64,000 nt of DNA, from positions 19,920,650-19,984,649 of the forward strand of contig NC_135559.1 in assembly GCF_964340395.1 (NCBI RefSeq). The letters run 5' to 3'. Within the stretch, counting starts at the first letter, position 1. Every line of letters starts with the position of its first letter. Origin of the DNA: Glandiceps talaboti (lineage: Eukaryota > Hemichordata > Enteropneusta > Spengelidae). The translations under genes and the position numbers were made by a program. Positions 32,901-44,641 of this stretch are shown here, one piece after another. The notes under the pieces are model-generated. The model saw only the letters and a program-made list of their open reading frames with translations, made no database searches and was not told where the DNA came from.

Positions 32901-34069
32901 TGTCTATAGTTGGATATTTTATGCCTCTATAAATGGCCTCCTATACTGTCTTATTTTCATTTTTTTCACCTTTGGAGTTGTCTCCTTCCAATCAGTAGCA
33001 ATCGAGGTGATAATTGTCTTTCTCCCAAAGCAAGATGGAAGGTGTATGGCTATTAAAGTACCTCATTGTAGGTTAGAGCTAATTAGAGACATCTCCTTAT
33101 GCATGTGAAATCCACATCCTGTGTAAAGTAATCTCATTATTGTAGTTGGCTATCACTGATTTTTATGCATCATTGTACCATGTGATTTTATATCTCCACT
33201 ATAGTGTAGGTGACAGAAGGGGTGACTAAAATAATGCTCGAGTTTCATTTGGCGGGGCTTAACATTTTTTTTAGAAGAGAGGGTGACAGGAACTCCAATA
33301 TTTGTTTAACCGTAAGTTTTGTGCTGACTAAGTATTCTGCGATACCTACAATCGCACACTGTTAGGAGAATACAAACAGTGGATTCAACATGATCGGAGA
33401 ATGCAAACTGAGTTTCAATGTTCATAAACAAAATCAGTTCAGGATGGTCAAGATCAGTCACGGAACCTGATGCATCGAATACCCCTTAAATCCATCAACA
33501 TCAAGGTAAGGCCCTCAAATATAATTTTACTTTTTGAGGAAATTCTTTCCTAATTTTCTTTCGGTTCGTGATAGCAATGGGTTAAAATAACACCAATATA
33601 TGACATTGTGAGGAGTTGATTTATGGACTGATAAGAATAAGAATTACAGTTAATTTCCTATTTTCAATGTTCATAAACTAAATAGAAAATAGGTTGGCCG
33701 CGATTGGTCATGAACTCTTGGACCTGAGAAGCAACACCATCAAACTTTTGTTTGATCAGGACAGTGTAAACGAAAATCAACATCGGAGTATTGTATTTTT
33801 CATCAGAGTGTAAAAACTGAAAAGAACTACCCAAAAGGCATGGTCACATGACTCAGCCTCGTTGTCGAGTATTGAAAGCACCACGTAAAATATTTGAGTC
33901 CGTTCATTCGTTTCTTACAGTTTGGTGTTGTAAGATTGACAGGAATTGTATGACACTTTAGCGGTATGATATAAGCCGTCTTTTTGACGTCGTTGCAACG
34001 TTTCATATATGCAAGTAACTGCTGTTATAGTAATATAGTTCGTTTTACTGCATTCGTACATCTCTCTAC

Positions 34070-35197
34070 ATGGTTTCCAACACGCATGAGATGTTCAACA
34101 AATCGACATGGGAAAATATTAATTCCTCACTTTGGTCGAAGAACACGTCACCGAACTACGATATGGATTACACGAATTTGACGGGCCATTTTGAACTCGA
34201 ACAAGATATCGCTGCTGCCGTACGTATCATGGTGTTCTCAGCAGTAACTGTTTTTGGCAACATCCTGGTCGTTACATCGGTACTCTTGAATAAACAATTG
34301 TGGACGACAGGGTATGTTTTCATCGCTAGTTTAGGCACAGTTGATACAATCTCAGGTTTCTACATCGCGGTGGGGGCATTACCAACAGGTTTTCCGAACA
34401 GTATATCGAATCGGGCCACCTTCTGTGCAGCAGCATTCTCCGTATTGCTCTGGTTGTGGTCGACAAGTATTTTTCATTTGGTCGTCATTGCTATCGATCG
34501 CTATCTGACAGTAACCAAGCCTCTTACTTACCTATTGACGATGACGAAATCAAAATGTCTTTCTCTCATCACATGTGCCTGGTTGCTTGGAACTTTCGTC
34601 GGAGTTCTCCCTTTGATCGGATGGTTGTATCAACCAACACCAAAGGTCATCAACTGCAATAGTCCATCTGTCATTTTTGGTGGAGAATACTTGATGTTTA
34701 TCTGCTTTGGCGTGTTCTTTGTACCACTGCTCGTCATGTGTATTTTGTACGGCCGCCTTGGACGTATCGCTATCAAACAACAGCACAGTATACTGGCACT
34801 ACATTCCGCTGTTAATTCGACAGACATGCCCGTTCTGTCTTTGTCACGAAACTCTGTACGACCGTCAACCATGCCTAGCAATGATATACCTATAAGACGG
34901 ATGCAGGCGTCGAATTCTGAGACGAGAAAAATTCGCATGAAGATCTTTAAGAAAGAAATGCGAACTACAAAAACGCTTCTTATTATTCTAGGTTTCTTTG
35001 CGTTATCCTGGATGCCCTTTTCCATGATGCTCATCTTAGAATATCGCGAAGAAGGCTGGTACAACGGACAACTCAACGATATTGCATTTTCTCTTGGGAT
35101 GATTAGCTCTGCCGGTAATCCGTTTATCTACGCACTCAGAGACAAGCGCTTAAGGGCAACGTTTATTAAGATTTTGAGGTGCCGAAAAGTATACTAG
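34070..35197 (+). CDS. Orphan rhodopsin-class (class A) GPCR, intronless
   Basis: A single 375-codon ORF from an ATG encodes seven hydrophobic segments. The N-terminus has four N-glycosylation sites (N10, N18, N25, N36). Class A marks: N64 in TM1, D92 in TM2, C119 and C196 for the extracellular disulphide, DRY at 143-145, SWMP at 313-316 (CWxP type), NPFIY at 350-354, and C371 as a likely palmitoylation site in a very short C-tail. The third intracellular loop (about 235-300) is Ser/Thr-rich and basic, fitting G-protein coupling and phosphorylation. The YGRLGRIA end of TM5 and the overall look fall near amine, adenosine or melanocortin/cannabinoid groups. No Asp is visible at the amine-binding position of TM3, so an amine ligand is doubtful. 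The ligand is unknown. Confidence 0.92.
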   Translation: MVSNTHEMFNKSTWENINSSLWSKNTSPNYDMDYTNLTGHFELEQDIAAAVRIMVFSAVTVFGNILVVTSVLLNKQLWTTGYVFIASLGTVDTISGFYIAVGALPTGFPNSISNRATFCAAAFSVLLWLWSTSIFHLVVIAIDRYLTVTKPLTYLLTMTKSKCLSLITCAWLLGTFVGVLPLIGWLYQPTPKVINCNSPSVIFGGEYLMFICFGVFFVPLLVMCILYGRLGRIAIKQQHSILALHSAVNSTDMPVLSLSRNSVRPSTMPSNDIPIRRMQASNSETRKIRMKIFKKEMRTTKTLLIILGFFALSWMPFSMMLILEYREEGWYNGQLNDIAFSLGMISSAGNPFIYALRDKRLRATFIKILRCRKVY

Positions 35198-35442
35198 TAG
35201 GTCATCTTTCGTTTGAACATTTTCCGAGCCGACACCAGAGTTTACGATTATTCATCATGTGTTGTGCACATTTAGAACTTGAGTTGGACGGAATTATAGA
35301 CTAAACCTACAACATATGTTTAAAAAGTTTGCATATATCTGTTAAAGCCGTTTTATTTAATTCGTAGTTATACTTACTCTCTTAGGCAAAGTAGCTATAA
35401 TTCAAGGCAAACACACACGCATACATACATACATACATACAT

Positions 35443-35718
35443 CGTGGAGTCACGATGGGTGAATGGTTAGCGTGACCGGCTTGGAATCTACAGGTTGCAG
35501 GTTCGAGCCCTGTCGCTGCCTGCTGTTTGTTTCTGAGTGGCTAAAGTGGGCTTCAGTCAACCCAGCTGTATAATTGGGGACCTGGTAGGATGTAGGTTGC
35601 AATGTGAACGCTTTAATCCTATGCGCTGAAATGGCTGCAATGGATTGTATGCTCCCCGGGGAGTTGAGAAAGTGGGAAAGCGCTATATAAGAACCCAACA
35701 TTAACATTATAACATTAT
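35443..35718 (+). mobile_element. tRNA-derived SINE with L2-type 3' tail
   Basis: The head has a Pol III A box (TGGGTGAATGGTTAGCG, about 35456-35472) and a perfect B box (GGTTCGAGCCC, 35500-35510). The tail carries GAAAGCGCTATATAAGAAC followed by AACATT repeats. The core GCGCTATATAA is also at the 3' end of the L2-type LINE at 55390-55403, so an L2 reverse transcriptase is the likely mobiliser. It sits in a CATA tract; ATACATACAT on both sides is a possible duplication but is confounded by that repeat. Confidence 0.82.
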
Positions 35719-38700
35719 ACATACATAAGCGGTTAAATGATAGACATGATACATCTATAAATGAAACCATAGCAACGGTCAGTATGGATAATCTGAGTTA
35801 TAGAAACACTCTCTTATATAATTCATCATAAAAGTGTTATAAAAGGCGTTGATAATGTGCACAATCTGGGGAAACAAGTTAAAAACCACCAAACTAAAAA
35901 AAGGAAATTATAGATCGCATGATGACTAAACATGGGAAATCGGCTCAAGACATTCCTCGTCTATTAGCGTCTTTGATTATATGCTAGAATATCTCAAGAC
36001 ACATATTACACAAACATGTCTGATCCTTTTTGCAGCATTAAATAATCTTAGTTTTTTTTATCTAATCTTGTAATGAAAACGACGGAGAAAACCGTGTTTT
36101 CGTTTAATTTAAGATTCAATTCGATAATACATCCTCAATTGCTTGTATGATTCATTCAAGTGTGAATTATTCCCATGAAAGAAATGCTGTTTAAGCGCCA
36201 AGCAATTATGATACCTACGGTTCCACTTGATGGTTGATAGTAATTGATGTAAAATCGATATAGGTTGTAGCGCTCTTGATAGAGACACTTTTGTAGAGTC
36301 TGTACACACATTGGCGTTGAGGACGAATACAATTTGTTTGTATTGTTGTGTTTATTAAACCCTCAGAGATATGTATTTACCGAGGGTAATTTTCCCAGTA
36401 AACATCAACTCCGTACAACTGACACTAGTATTACACCATTAATAAACCAAGTTGTAAATTTTGTACATATAAGGTTTGAAGTTTGAGACAAGACAGAATG
36501 TTTTGAAAGTCTGACTTTGGTTTTTTTGTCTCATAGACAGGTTTTTGTATACATTTGTAATTTACTTTGTGTTTGTTCTAATAATATGTTTATTGCGTTT
36601 CTAGGCCACCAGCCCAAATGCAAAATTTACGAATAGTGAAAAAGACATTTCTGTCGTACGAATAGCAAAAATGACAATATATTACATAGTATTTACTTTG
36701 AAAGTTGTCATCGTTGTAGCTTTATATACATAGTTACACATATTGAGCAAAATATCTGAATTATAAGTACTCATTAGAGTTTTAAACTGATTGTAATTGG
36801 GGTTGGTTGTGAACATTGATTGGTAAGAGTTGGGTTCCAAGGTAATCATAAACTGGATAAGTTAAAAGACAGTGGTACTCGTACATCTTCGACATCACCG
36901 AAGATACATATGATACATAGTTTAATGTGTGATTAGTTTTTGTTCTGTTAACACCTGCATTTCAACCAGTTGCCTTGAAACGCAATCAACTTCCGTTTGT
37001 TTTCAGCCTATATTGACAATTTTGTAAAAAAAAAAAATGGCGATTGTGATAATATGTAGAGCTTTGGTGAAATCTTAAACAATCACTTTACTGCTATGTG
37101 AGAACAATGTACAAACGTTGGAATTTTACCCATTCAATGCTATGAATTAAGTAGTATAACGCTTTCAAAAGATTTTAGCTTGACCTAATATGTTGTATAA
37201 AACTTTAGACACTACCTAATTTTTTGTTCAATTTACAGATATATAGTTTAGAGTATAGTCAACAAATTCTTCATGAACATAGCTGATCTTATTATTCGAT
37301 GTTGTTGTACAATAAACTATCATTTTATATGTGCATTATACACATTTGAACTAAGTTCACACTTAACACTTTTACTGAATCTATTAGTACTTTTATATGT
37401 GTGAGAAGATGTACTTTACTATCCTATAACGTAATTTGCACTGGTTACTGATAACAACTTAAAGGAAAAGTCCAGTCAGACTTATTTCTAATTCTACGAA
37501 AATATTTCGACGAAGGCTTGCTGTTGGCCATTGCTTCTGTTCTGTCGTCGATGGTTTATAGGTCGTCTCTTTTTTTTCTTGCCTTTGGGTTGATGTTGGC
37601 GTTCACGTCCATTATGTAGTTCTTTTTTATATTCTCTCTTATTCTCTCTCGTATTAGCTTTCATGGGCTCGATAAAAGTTTCTTGTTTTGTCAGCAGGGA
37701 TGAACATTTTTCCTTAGAGCTCTTGATTTCCTTCATGTCGTGTCCGAGCTTATTCTGGAAATTGTCCTTCTAACCTCTGACCTCTTTGTTTTCTATCATC
37801 TGGAGGGAGCATCTCGTCTTCAGAAAGGTTTTATAAACGAAAATAACTCCAAGTACTTTAACTTCTGTTTGACCACTAACATGGTATTACGGACGTTGAT
37901 CGTATGGCGTACATAACAATGCATACAGTCTGAGTCAGGAAGTCGGGTGCTCGCACCTTTTAGCAATAATCCATGTTCGAGCCATAAATATCCACCCACT
38001 ATGTAGTATTGTTACATCGCATTAGAGTCACCACTACACTTCAGTATCTTGAAATTACGTTTTGTTCTTGATGCCTCGGTAGTCTACTAAATTTGTAAGG
38101 AAGTGTTTTTGGCATTATAGCCGAAGATTGTTTGGCTTGAAGGCAGAATATAAATACAAGACAAGAGTATTATGTATCGGTGAATACACTGTACATTTGT
38201 AGGTACGAGTCGTGACGCGATGACAGCAAAGCCCAAAGAAATCCTCTGATGATAGTCTGTTACCCATCATTTAATCTCTCTGGTGAATGACATAGCAGTC
38301 ACCATGACGATTGTAACCATATATGGATATGGAAGAGAAACAGTGACAGTGAGAGATTTTTTACTATACATCATTACAGCTGCAAAGGGCTTGCAACAGA
38401 TGATGAGGAGGACAGCATCTATGTATGCGACGGGGCTGAGTAAGAGTAAGAAGTTTGACTCAAAAAGCAAATATTTGTGCTGTGTTGGAAAGGAAATGCT
38501 TGATTTTAAAAATCCTACAAGAGCTGCAGTAAGAGGTTGAACATAACAAGAACAGTTATCTTGCAATTCTATTTTCAAAGCCACTTTACGTAGATATCGG
38601 AAATATGACTGCTGGATATAAAACAATATCGTACAATTTAACAACAGGTGTCTCAAATAGATGTACAGATATACTTATAATTCTTTATAGTGTGAAACAA

Positions 38701-38909
38701 TACAAAGAAAGGATAAAATATTACAGTTCAATTTACACACCAGTGTTAACATGAATAACAGACATAATTCTTGGCGTAGCCATGGTAGCGAAGGGTGTTG
38801 CTATTGACTGTAATTTTATTACATTATACAGGGGTCCGACTAGCTCGTAACTCCATAATGTAATATCATACTCGTCTTCTTTCATTTTATGTATATATAC
38901 ATATATATA

Positions 38910-39010
38910 CAGTAGACCCTCGCTAACTCGCGGGTGTCCGGGTCCATCAAGAAACCCGCGACTTAGCGAGGGCCGCGACTTAGCGAGGTGCTCATTATAT
39001 ATTCATAACC
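38910..39010 (+). mobile_element. pogo/Tigger-like transposon end
   Basis: After a TA, the sequence CAGTAGACCCTCGCTAACTC resembles the terminal repeats of pogo-type Tc1/mariner elements. A near-complementary GACTTAGCGAGG follows, so the end folds into a hairpin. I found no matching distal end, so this may be a truncated relic. Confidence 0.5.
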
Positions 39011-40223
39011 ACACATTAACACACGTCACACGTCAGCTTTTCTTCATTATTCAGTAATGTGCAGATGAAACTAGTACTGTACATGTTTTTATGAGTGCAA
39101 GTTTATGGGCGATATTCATAAAAAAAACAATAAGATACGCACGAAATCAAAGTTTCAATATTCAGTAAATCCAGGGTAAATCTTTTCAGTTCACGAACAT
39201 GACGGTATGTATTCGAAATTTATTGTGATGGACGCATGGACGTAATATTGTAACAGTCCTGGGTTAACAGTAAATCTTCGAGGAAGATTATCGTATAATT
39301 GTGTGACTCTCAAAGCATCAATCGCGGCTAGACTTTCTTTTTTGTCTTTTGCACGGTCGACAAACTAACAGTACAACTTACAAGCTCACGCCTGGCGGCC
39401 ATGGTAGGGCCAAGAAATGCTGTTGAATTTCCGGGTTGCGGAAGTGCAGTTTTGACTTTTATATCATCGAATAACGGGATTTGTTTTATATATTCTAAAA
39501 CAACAACTAATTTTTTATGTTTCTCAGTACAGCAACATTCCTAAATGATGGGGTTCAGTTGAGAAATCGCAAGGTTCGGCAACACGTGGCGTGATGCATG
39601 ATGTCGGTAGATATATAAACATAGCTATAGAGACGCAAGTGATGAACGTATTCAGTGATGAACGTATTCAGTTATTCGTAGACCGAAATTTCGTTATATA
39701 AATGACGTTTTCCTCAAAATTTTGAAGAATCAAAACGTTTTTAGGTGACTTCTAAATCAATCAAATCAAACGATATATTAATGCGAGACAAGCTTTAGTT
39801 TTTAATTTGTTTTTGTGGACAATGTTCGAATTCGACTGACGTATCCTGTGACTCGATTCTAACACGATCAATGCACCGTTCACCAGCCAGACGAAAATGG
39901 TCGACGTGCTTGTTGACTAGCCGAGAAGTGCATAAGGAACTTGTGAATGTGAGGCAGTCCGAATAAATAGAAGGCGATTGCTAACATCAAAGTCAAACCG
40001 CGACACCTCTTCATCGAAACACCAACGAGTTTGAAATTGGCAGGCGTACCATTTGTTTAAAAAAATACACAAAGAGGAGTTCCGAAAACAATAGGAAAAC
40101 AAAAGAAAAAATATATATATAGGAAGTCAGTGGTAAGATTTGTCCGTAGTACAGTGCTCGATACGTCTGCACGCAGAGCGGAGTATATGTTGAGGGTAGA
40201 AGAAAATCAAGTCGGGTTTTTCG

Positions 40224-40265
40224 TCTCTACAAGCCTGTTTCGTGAGTAAGTCACTCGTCAGGAGA
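40224..40265 (-). ncRNA. Hammerhead ribozyme (minus-strand copy)
   Basis: Read on the minus strand: stem I strand TCTC, core CTGACGA, stem II GTGA/TCAC with loop CTTAC, GAA, stem III ACA/TGT with loop GGCT, cleavage site GTA, then GAGA closing stem I. All invariant core positions are present and all three helices pair. Predicted cleavage follows the base at 40228. Confidence 0.82.
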
Positions 40266-40297
40266 TGTTTATGGAGATGGAAATGTTCGTGAGTAAA

Positions 40298-40339
40298 TCT
40301 CCTGACGAGTGATTTACTCACGAAACAGGCTTGTAGAGA
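40298..40339 (+). ncRNA. Hammerhead ribozyme (plus-strand copy)
   Basis: Stem I TCTC (40298-40301) with GAGA (40336-40339); core CTGACGA (40302-40308); stem II GTGA (40309-40312) with TCAC (40318-40321), loop TTTAC; GAA (40322-40324); stem III ACA/TGT (40325-40334) with loop GGCT; cleavage after A40335 in the triplet GTA. Further out, TTCG (from about 40285) can pair with CGAA (from 40340), leaving an internal loop suited to a stem I-stem II contact. It differs from the minus copy by one stem II loop base. Confidence 0.85.
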
Positions 40340-40370
40340 CGAAAAACCCGACTTGATTTTCTTCTACCCT

Positions 40371-40482
<112 letters not shown>

Positions 40483-40654
40483 TCGATTGAAAGAAGTTTT
40501 CGCTCAAGGTCTGAGCAAAATCAACTACATGTGTTTCTGAGAAGTGCATTCAAACTTATGGTTGCAAACTTTGTATGATTAAACATTGTCTAAGCGAAAA
40601 TCGGGATTATTGGTATATGTATGATCATGATATACGTCGCTATGTGCATCTATA

Positions 40655-40720
40655 CGATGCTGAGTGGTTAGAGTGCTCTAATGTCTGAAATAAGGACCTC
40701 GATTGCAACTGTGCATCTCT
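40655..40720 (+). mobile_element. SINE head-like segment
   Basis: GCTGAGTGGTTAGAGTGCTC is a good Pol III A box of tRNA type; a poor B-box-like CCTCGATTGCAACT follows about 30 bp later. Probably an old tRNA-SINE 5' end. Confidence 0.35.
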
Positions 40721-41795
40721 GTCTTGAAATGGGCAAATATACTGTGACAGCACAGCAAGCAACACGACCACACACACATATTTGAAATTCGTCTCGAGCT
40801 TTCCAAACTTTCAAATTACCGAATGTTGTTTGTTTGAAACCTACTATGCTGAAACCATGTACTGGCACATGGATTCTTGATTTGTGTTCTGCAGAAAATG
40901 TAATACTTTGATTGGATTTTTTTTCACAGAAATGATTAGTGTTGATCATCATGAACGAATTGTAGGAGCCGTTGCAGTTCAAATTGAACGGACTATAACA
41001 TCACTGTTTACAACTCAAGGTCTCATATTCAAGTTTGTGTGCTAATTATGAACATTTCAAGTTCTAAGAACTTGACATGCAGACTATAACGAATATTGTC
41101 TTATAGTATCAGTTTCATTGGTAGTATCGTGTATTATTTGAAAGGGCATCGAACTTTGTAGAAAGCTAAAGGAAGGTACGTGTGTACTGTAAGTTGTTTT
41201 TAATGTTTTTGTCAATTCTATCACAGTGACTAGTCAAAAACCCGTTTTATGAACAAAATATGGGTGTATTATACGCTGGCACTGGAGAGAATCACGGTAC
41301 ATACATGAATAAACACACTGTACACGTTAACATTGCTACTATCTAACACTCTCTTAACAAAGTTGTAGACACTTTTCCTGACACGTTCACCAAAAGACAA
41401 AACTGAATAATAAAAAAAAAACAATCATACTAAACCACTCGGACAGATTAAAAATTTTCTCAAACTTTGTTGTTTGTTTTCAACTTAAAGTTAGACCATC
41501 AAACGAACAAAAAATTACACCGTCAATAAAGCTTCTTTAAGACTGACCAGCAATTAACCCGATCAAACACTTTAGAAATATCAATAAAACATAGAGACAT
41601 ATATAGAGCTCTTATAAGATTTATAAAATTAAATAACTTCTTTCAAGAGATAGACACATCAGTCAGTTGAGTGTTAAGCAAATTGATTGTCAGAAGTATA
41701 CAAAAGTAACTCTATATAGTTACATGTAATTAGAACATGCTAGGCTCAAGCACTTTTGAAATGACAGATGGAAGGGGAATATGCAAAGTTTAATG

Positions 41796-41965
41796 CATAC
41801 ATACATACATACATACATACATACATACATACATACATACATACATACATACATACATACATACATACATACATGCATACATACATGCATGCATACATTT
41901 ATACATGCATACATTTATACATGCATACATTCATACATTCATTCATACATTCATACATACACGCA
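41796..41965. repeat. (CATA)n microsatellite with CATG/CATT variants
   Basis: About 40 units; the 3' third alternates CATG, TTTA and CATT forms. It creates false long ORFs in both strands. Confidence 0.97.
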
Positions 41966-42329
41966 AAGAGACAGACATTTTACCATGCCCATGGCACTTA
42001 AGCTTTGTGAATCTCGAATCAGTTGTGCTAAAAACTGAATAAAATATACGAATCCAAGTACATAATACAATTTCCAAAATCGTGAGTGATTCATTGTACC
42101 ATTTATGCCCTTAATTCAAATGTCGGCACTTACTTATCTTCCCTATGTGACGAACATGATAACCTTCATCTGGGCAGTTTTAGTAATATAAATAAAGGTC
42201 AGATGTTGAGGTCGATTTGTTTTGCCATTGATCCTATTCTTATAACCGGTATATCGTACGTAGGTGTAGCAAACAATAAACTGTATATGAAAGCAATGAA
42301 GGCCAAAATTAAGCATGTCATTTTGATCT

Positions 42330-42500
42330 AGTCGATGTCACGTTCACATACTCGATGCTATATTATCTTATCGAAGGATACCATATATTCACCTAGTCAA
42401 TACGATGTTTTGCTAGTCGATGCCGTACTTTGCTAGTCGGTACGAAATTTTGCTATTTGCTTTTTTCATTCACCAAACCGATGCTATATTCTTCTACGGA
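42330..42500. repeat. Irregular array of a CTAGTCGATGC-like motif
   Basis: Variants of CTAGTCGATGC followed by a T-rich stretch recur about six times at 20-40 bp spacing, the clearest at 42399, 42414 and 42435. The style resembles the motif array at 15086-15325 but the motif differs. Confidence 0.5.
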
Positions 42501-42789
42501 ATCGCACATTTCAGTGTTGTATTTCTTATTCGTATATTCGATCTAACACTTTGAACACCCACAAGGCACTGGAGATGATTGTGATCGTGTCTTGGAGTTG
42601 TCCACTCAAATATGCACTTCTGTCACGGATGACAGAATACAAATTTCTGTTATTCGTAACATTTCAACAATTTTATATCAGATGATTTAGAGTGGAGCAA
42701 AGTTTGGATGTGTCACCTGAGGTCAAAGTGACCTCTCAGCTGTCATGAATTAATATTTAGAATTATGGTTGTATTTCGCGAATAGTATT

Positions 42790-43112
42790 CTGAGATGACA
42801 ATATTAAAAACTGTATAGGACATATGCACTTTGTTATGGTTAGCGTATGTACTAAATTACATTGAAATTGAAGTATCACCGAACATCATTAATTATGGAA
42901 ATTATCAATTAAATCTTTAAGCTAAATCAACAAACTTTACAAGACGTGTGTGCTTTCTCATGTTTAACGTATGTACCAAATTATATTGAATTTGAAGTAT
43001 GCGTTCGATCCAAAGATATAACCTAATTACTAAAAACCATCAACTACATATATGCAAATGACTAATTAATGTTCATTGGATGTTTACCAAAATCTAATCA
43101 GTACAGACGGAA

Positions 43113-43185
<73 letters not shown>

Positions 43186-43226
43186 TCCATAACATAACCC
43201 TCCCCCCCCCCTTACGGGAGGTAACA
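42790..43226 (-). repeat. TGTC-bearing tandem-repeat element, minus-strand copy
   Basis: On the minus strand it starts ACCTCCCGTAAGGG, continues through a G-run and a TGTC array (GACA at 43107-43182), then body units with TTTGCATATATG, TAATTAGGTTATATC and ATAATTTGGTACATACG. It is a shortened relative of 17412-18437. Confidence 0.65.
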
Positions 43227-43509
43227 TTAATCCAAGAACACTGTATGTAGTCTGATGTAATTCCCTAAAATCAAGGTGATCACGTGTACAAGGGGAGATA
43301 TGAGAGTGATTCTAGTATAGTTACATAACCTGTCAGCTATGTGCGAAGGTCAAATAAAAATATTAGTGTGTAACCCCATCAACCCTAAATGCCTTTGCCT
43401 CATCTGTGGTCACTTTTTTAAAAAGTCGTATTCCAGAGATAAACCAGGTATTTTTAGACTATAACAGTACAGTCTGCATAACGCGTTCGTCCACTTAACT
43501 TATAATTGT

Positions 43510-43628
43510 CTTCATTAAATTTACTTTTTTAAGTAAAATAAAATAAAATTCCAACCTACCTACCCTAATTTCTGAAGTCATTTATTGGAAACAAACTTGT
43601 TTTTTATTTGTTTGTTTTTTGCCTAAAT
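43510..43628. repeat. Fragment related to MITE family A ends
   Basis: CCAACCTACCTACCCTAAT, then TTGGAAACAAACTTG and a T-rich end closing in GCCTAA, recall the right end of the 5966-6422 element. Only one end is recognisable. Similar pieces occur near 6570-6660 and 49200-49330. Confidence 0.4.
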
Positions 43629-43865
43629 AGCAAGCGATGGTTAAGTTTCAGTACGTAATAGGTAGAGCCTTAATACGTATAAACTTGGTTTGTTCCCCTT
43701 AAGGAAGATGCAGGCACAGATTTAAGGTAATGAGATCAAAATTCACAATTTTAGCTGATTTTGATTTTGAAGTCCGTTTTTAAGTAAAAGTTTTACAGAG
43801 AGACTATTCGCAGAATAAGTCCAACAAGCCGACAACATTTATGCAAATTACATCCATTCAATGTT

Positions 43866-44063
43866 CTAGACAATAACGGTGCCTAACTGCATCTGTTCGG
43901 GAAATAATTCATTAATTCGACGATAATTTGTCATATCTCCCGATGCATATTCTTGTATGTAACAACCGTTGCTTGGTTTACTCTTCAAGGGTTCACCCAG
44001 AGGTGTTTTTAAAAACTGTTCATCGCTTATGGGTGCTTGTAGATTTCTCCAGCAACGTGACAT
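43866..44063 (-). CDS. Unrecognised 65-codon ORF
   Basis: A minus-strand ORF from ATG to TAG with protein-like composition (for example FLKTPLGEPLKSKP and YRRINELFPEQMQLG). An in-frame stop lies six codons upstream, so it is either a tiny gene, a terminal exon with a weak acceptor, or chance. I recognise no domain. Confidence 0.2.
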   Translation of the reverse strand: MSRCWRNLQAPISDEQFLKTPLGEPLKSKPSNGCYIQEYASGDMTNYRRINELFPEQMQLGTVIV

Positions 44064-44400
44064 ACAAAAAGAATGAATCTATTCACAAACTAGACTGTAG
44101 TGCATTATCCTCCTCAGTAAACCTACTCTCTGTAATCGAAGATCATAATGTATACTGTAGACTATTATCCAAACTGATAATTTTGACATTTTCGTAGGTG
44201 AACATTTTGACTTTAAAAGACAATGTGAAGTGGCCGCTAGTAGTATCATCATCATGCTTATCGATTCCTAGATCCTTTACTATGCAGGATGATTTAGTCA
44301 GGGTGAACTGACACAATTCGCAGTACTAAATTTAACAACAAAGCTGCATACATTCGATAAGAATTGAAACACGTGTATGTAGTAGTGCATCCTCAAATAA

Positions 44401-44584
44401 GTCAGTCAGTCAGTCAGTCAGTCAGTCAGTCAGTCAGTCAGTCAGTAAGTAAGTAAGTAAGTAAGTAAAGTAAAGTAAAATAAAATAAGTAAAGTAGGTA
44501 ACGTAAGTAATTAAGTTAAGTAAGTAAGTAAGTAAAGTAACGTGAGTGAGTGAGTGAGTGAGTAAGTAAGTAAACAAACAAACA

Positions 44585-44639
<55 letters not shown>

Positions 44640-44641
44640 AT
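44401..44641. repeat. Serial tetranucleotide tracts CAGT, AAGT, GAGT, AAAT
   Basis: Pure CAGT repeats (44401-44446) pass to AAGT with interruptions, a short GAGT run, then AAAT (about 44582-44641). Neighbouring tracts differ by single bases. Confidence 0.95.

Larger units (their letters stand above)
26022..34069. other. Intergenic region, GASK1-like to GPCR (divergent)
   Basis: No gene recognised. Named contents are a SINE-like segment (27392-27585), two TA arrays around a structured module (29127-29352) and a palindrome (29746-29983). A perfect 16-bp palindrome CATCGACATGTCGATG lies at about 28097-28112. A loose direct repeat around TTTCAATGTTCATAAAC recurs at about 33414 and 33664. ORFs near 27040, 31670 and 32610 match nothing I know. 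Confidence 0.55.

Noticed and set aside
35441-35516. Functional tRNA gene
   Set aside because: A and B boxes are good, but the cloverleaf acceptor arm does not close and an L2-type tail follows; it is a SINE head.
37497-37769. Lys/Arg/Gln-rich minus-strand ORF with a possible acceptor
   Set aside because: Somewhat exon-like and coiled-coil-like, but no partner exon or family recognised.
38267-38656. Hydrophobic minus-strand ORF resembling membrane segments
   Set aside because: No receptor or transporter motif; hydrophobicity can come from T-rich DNA.
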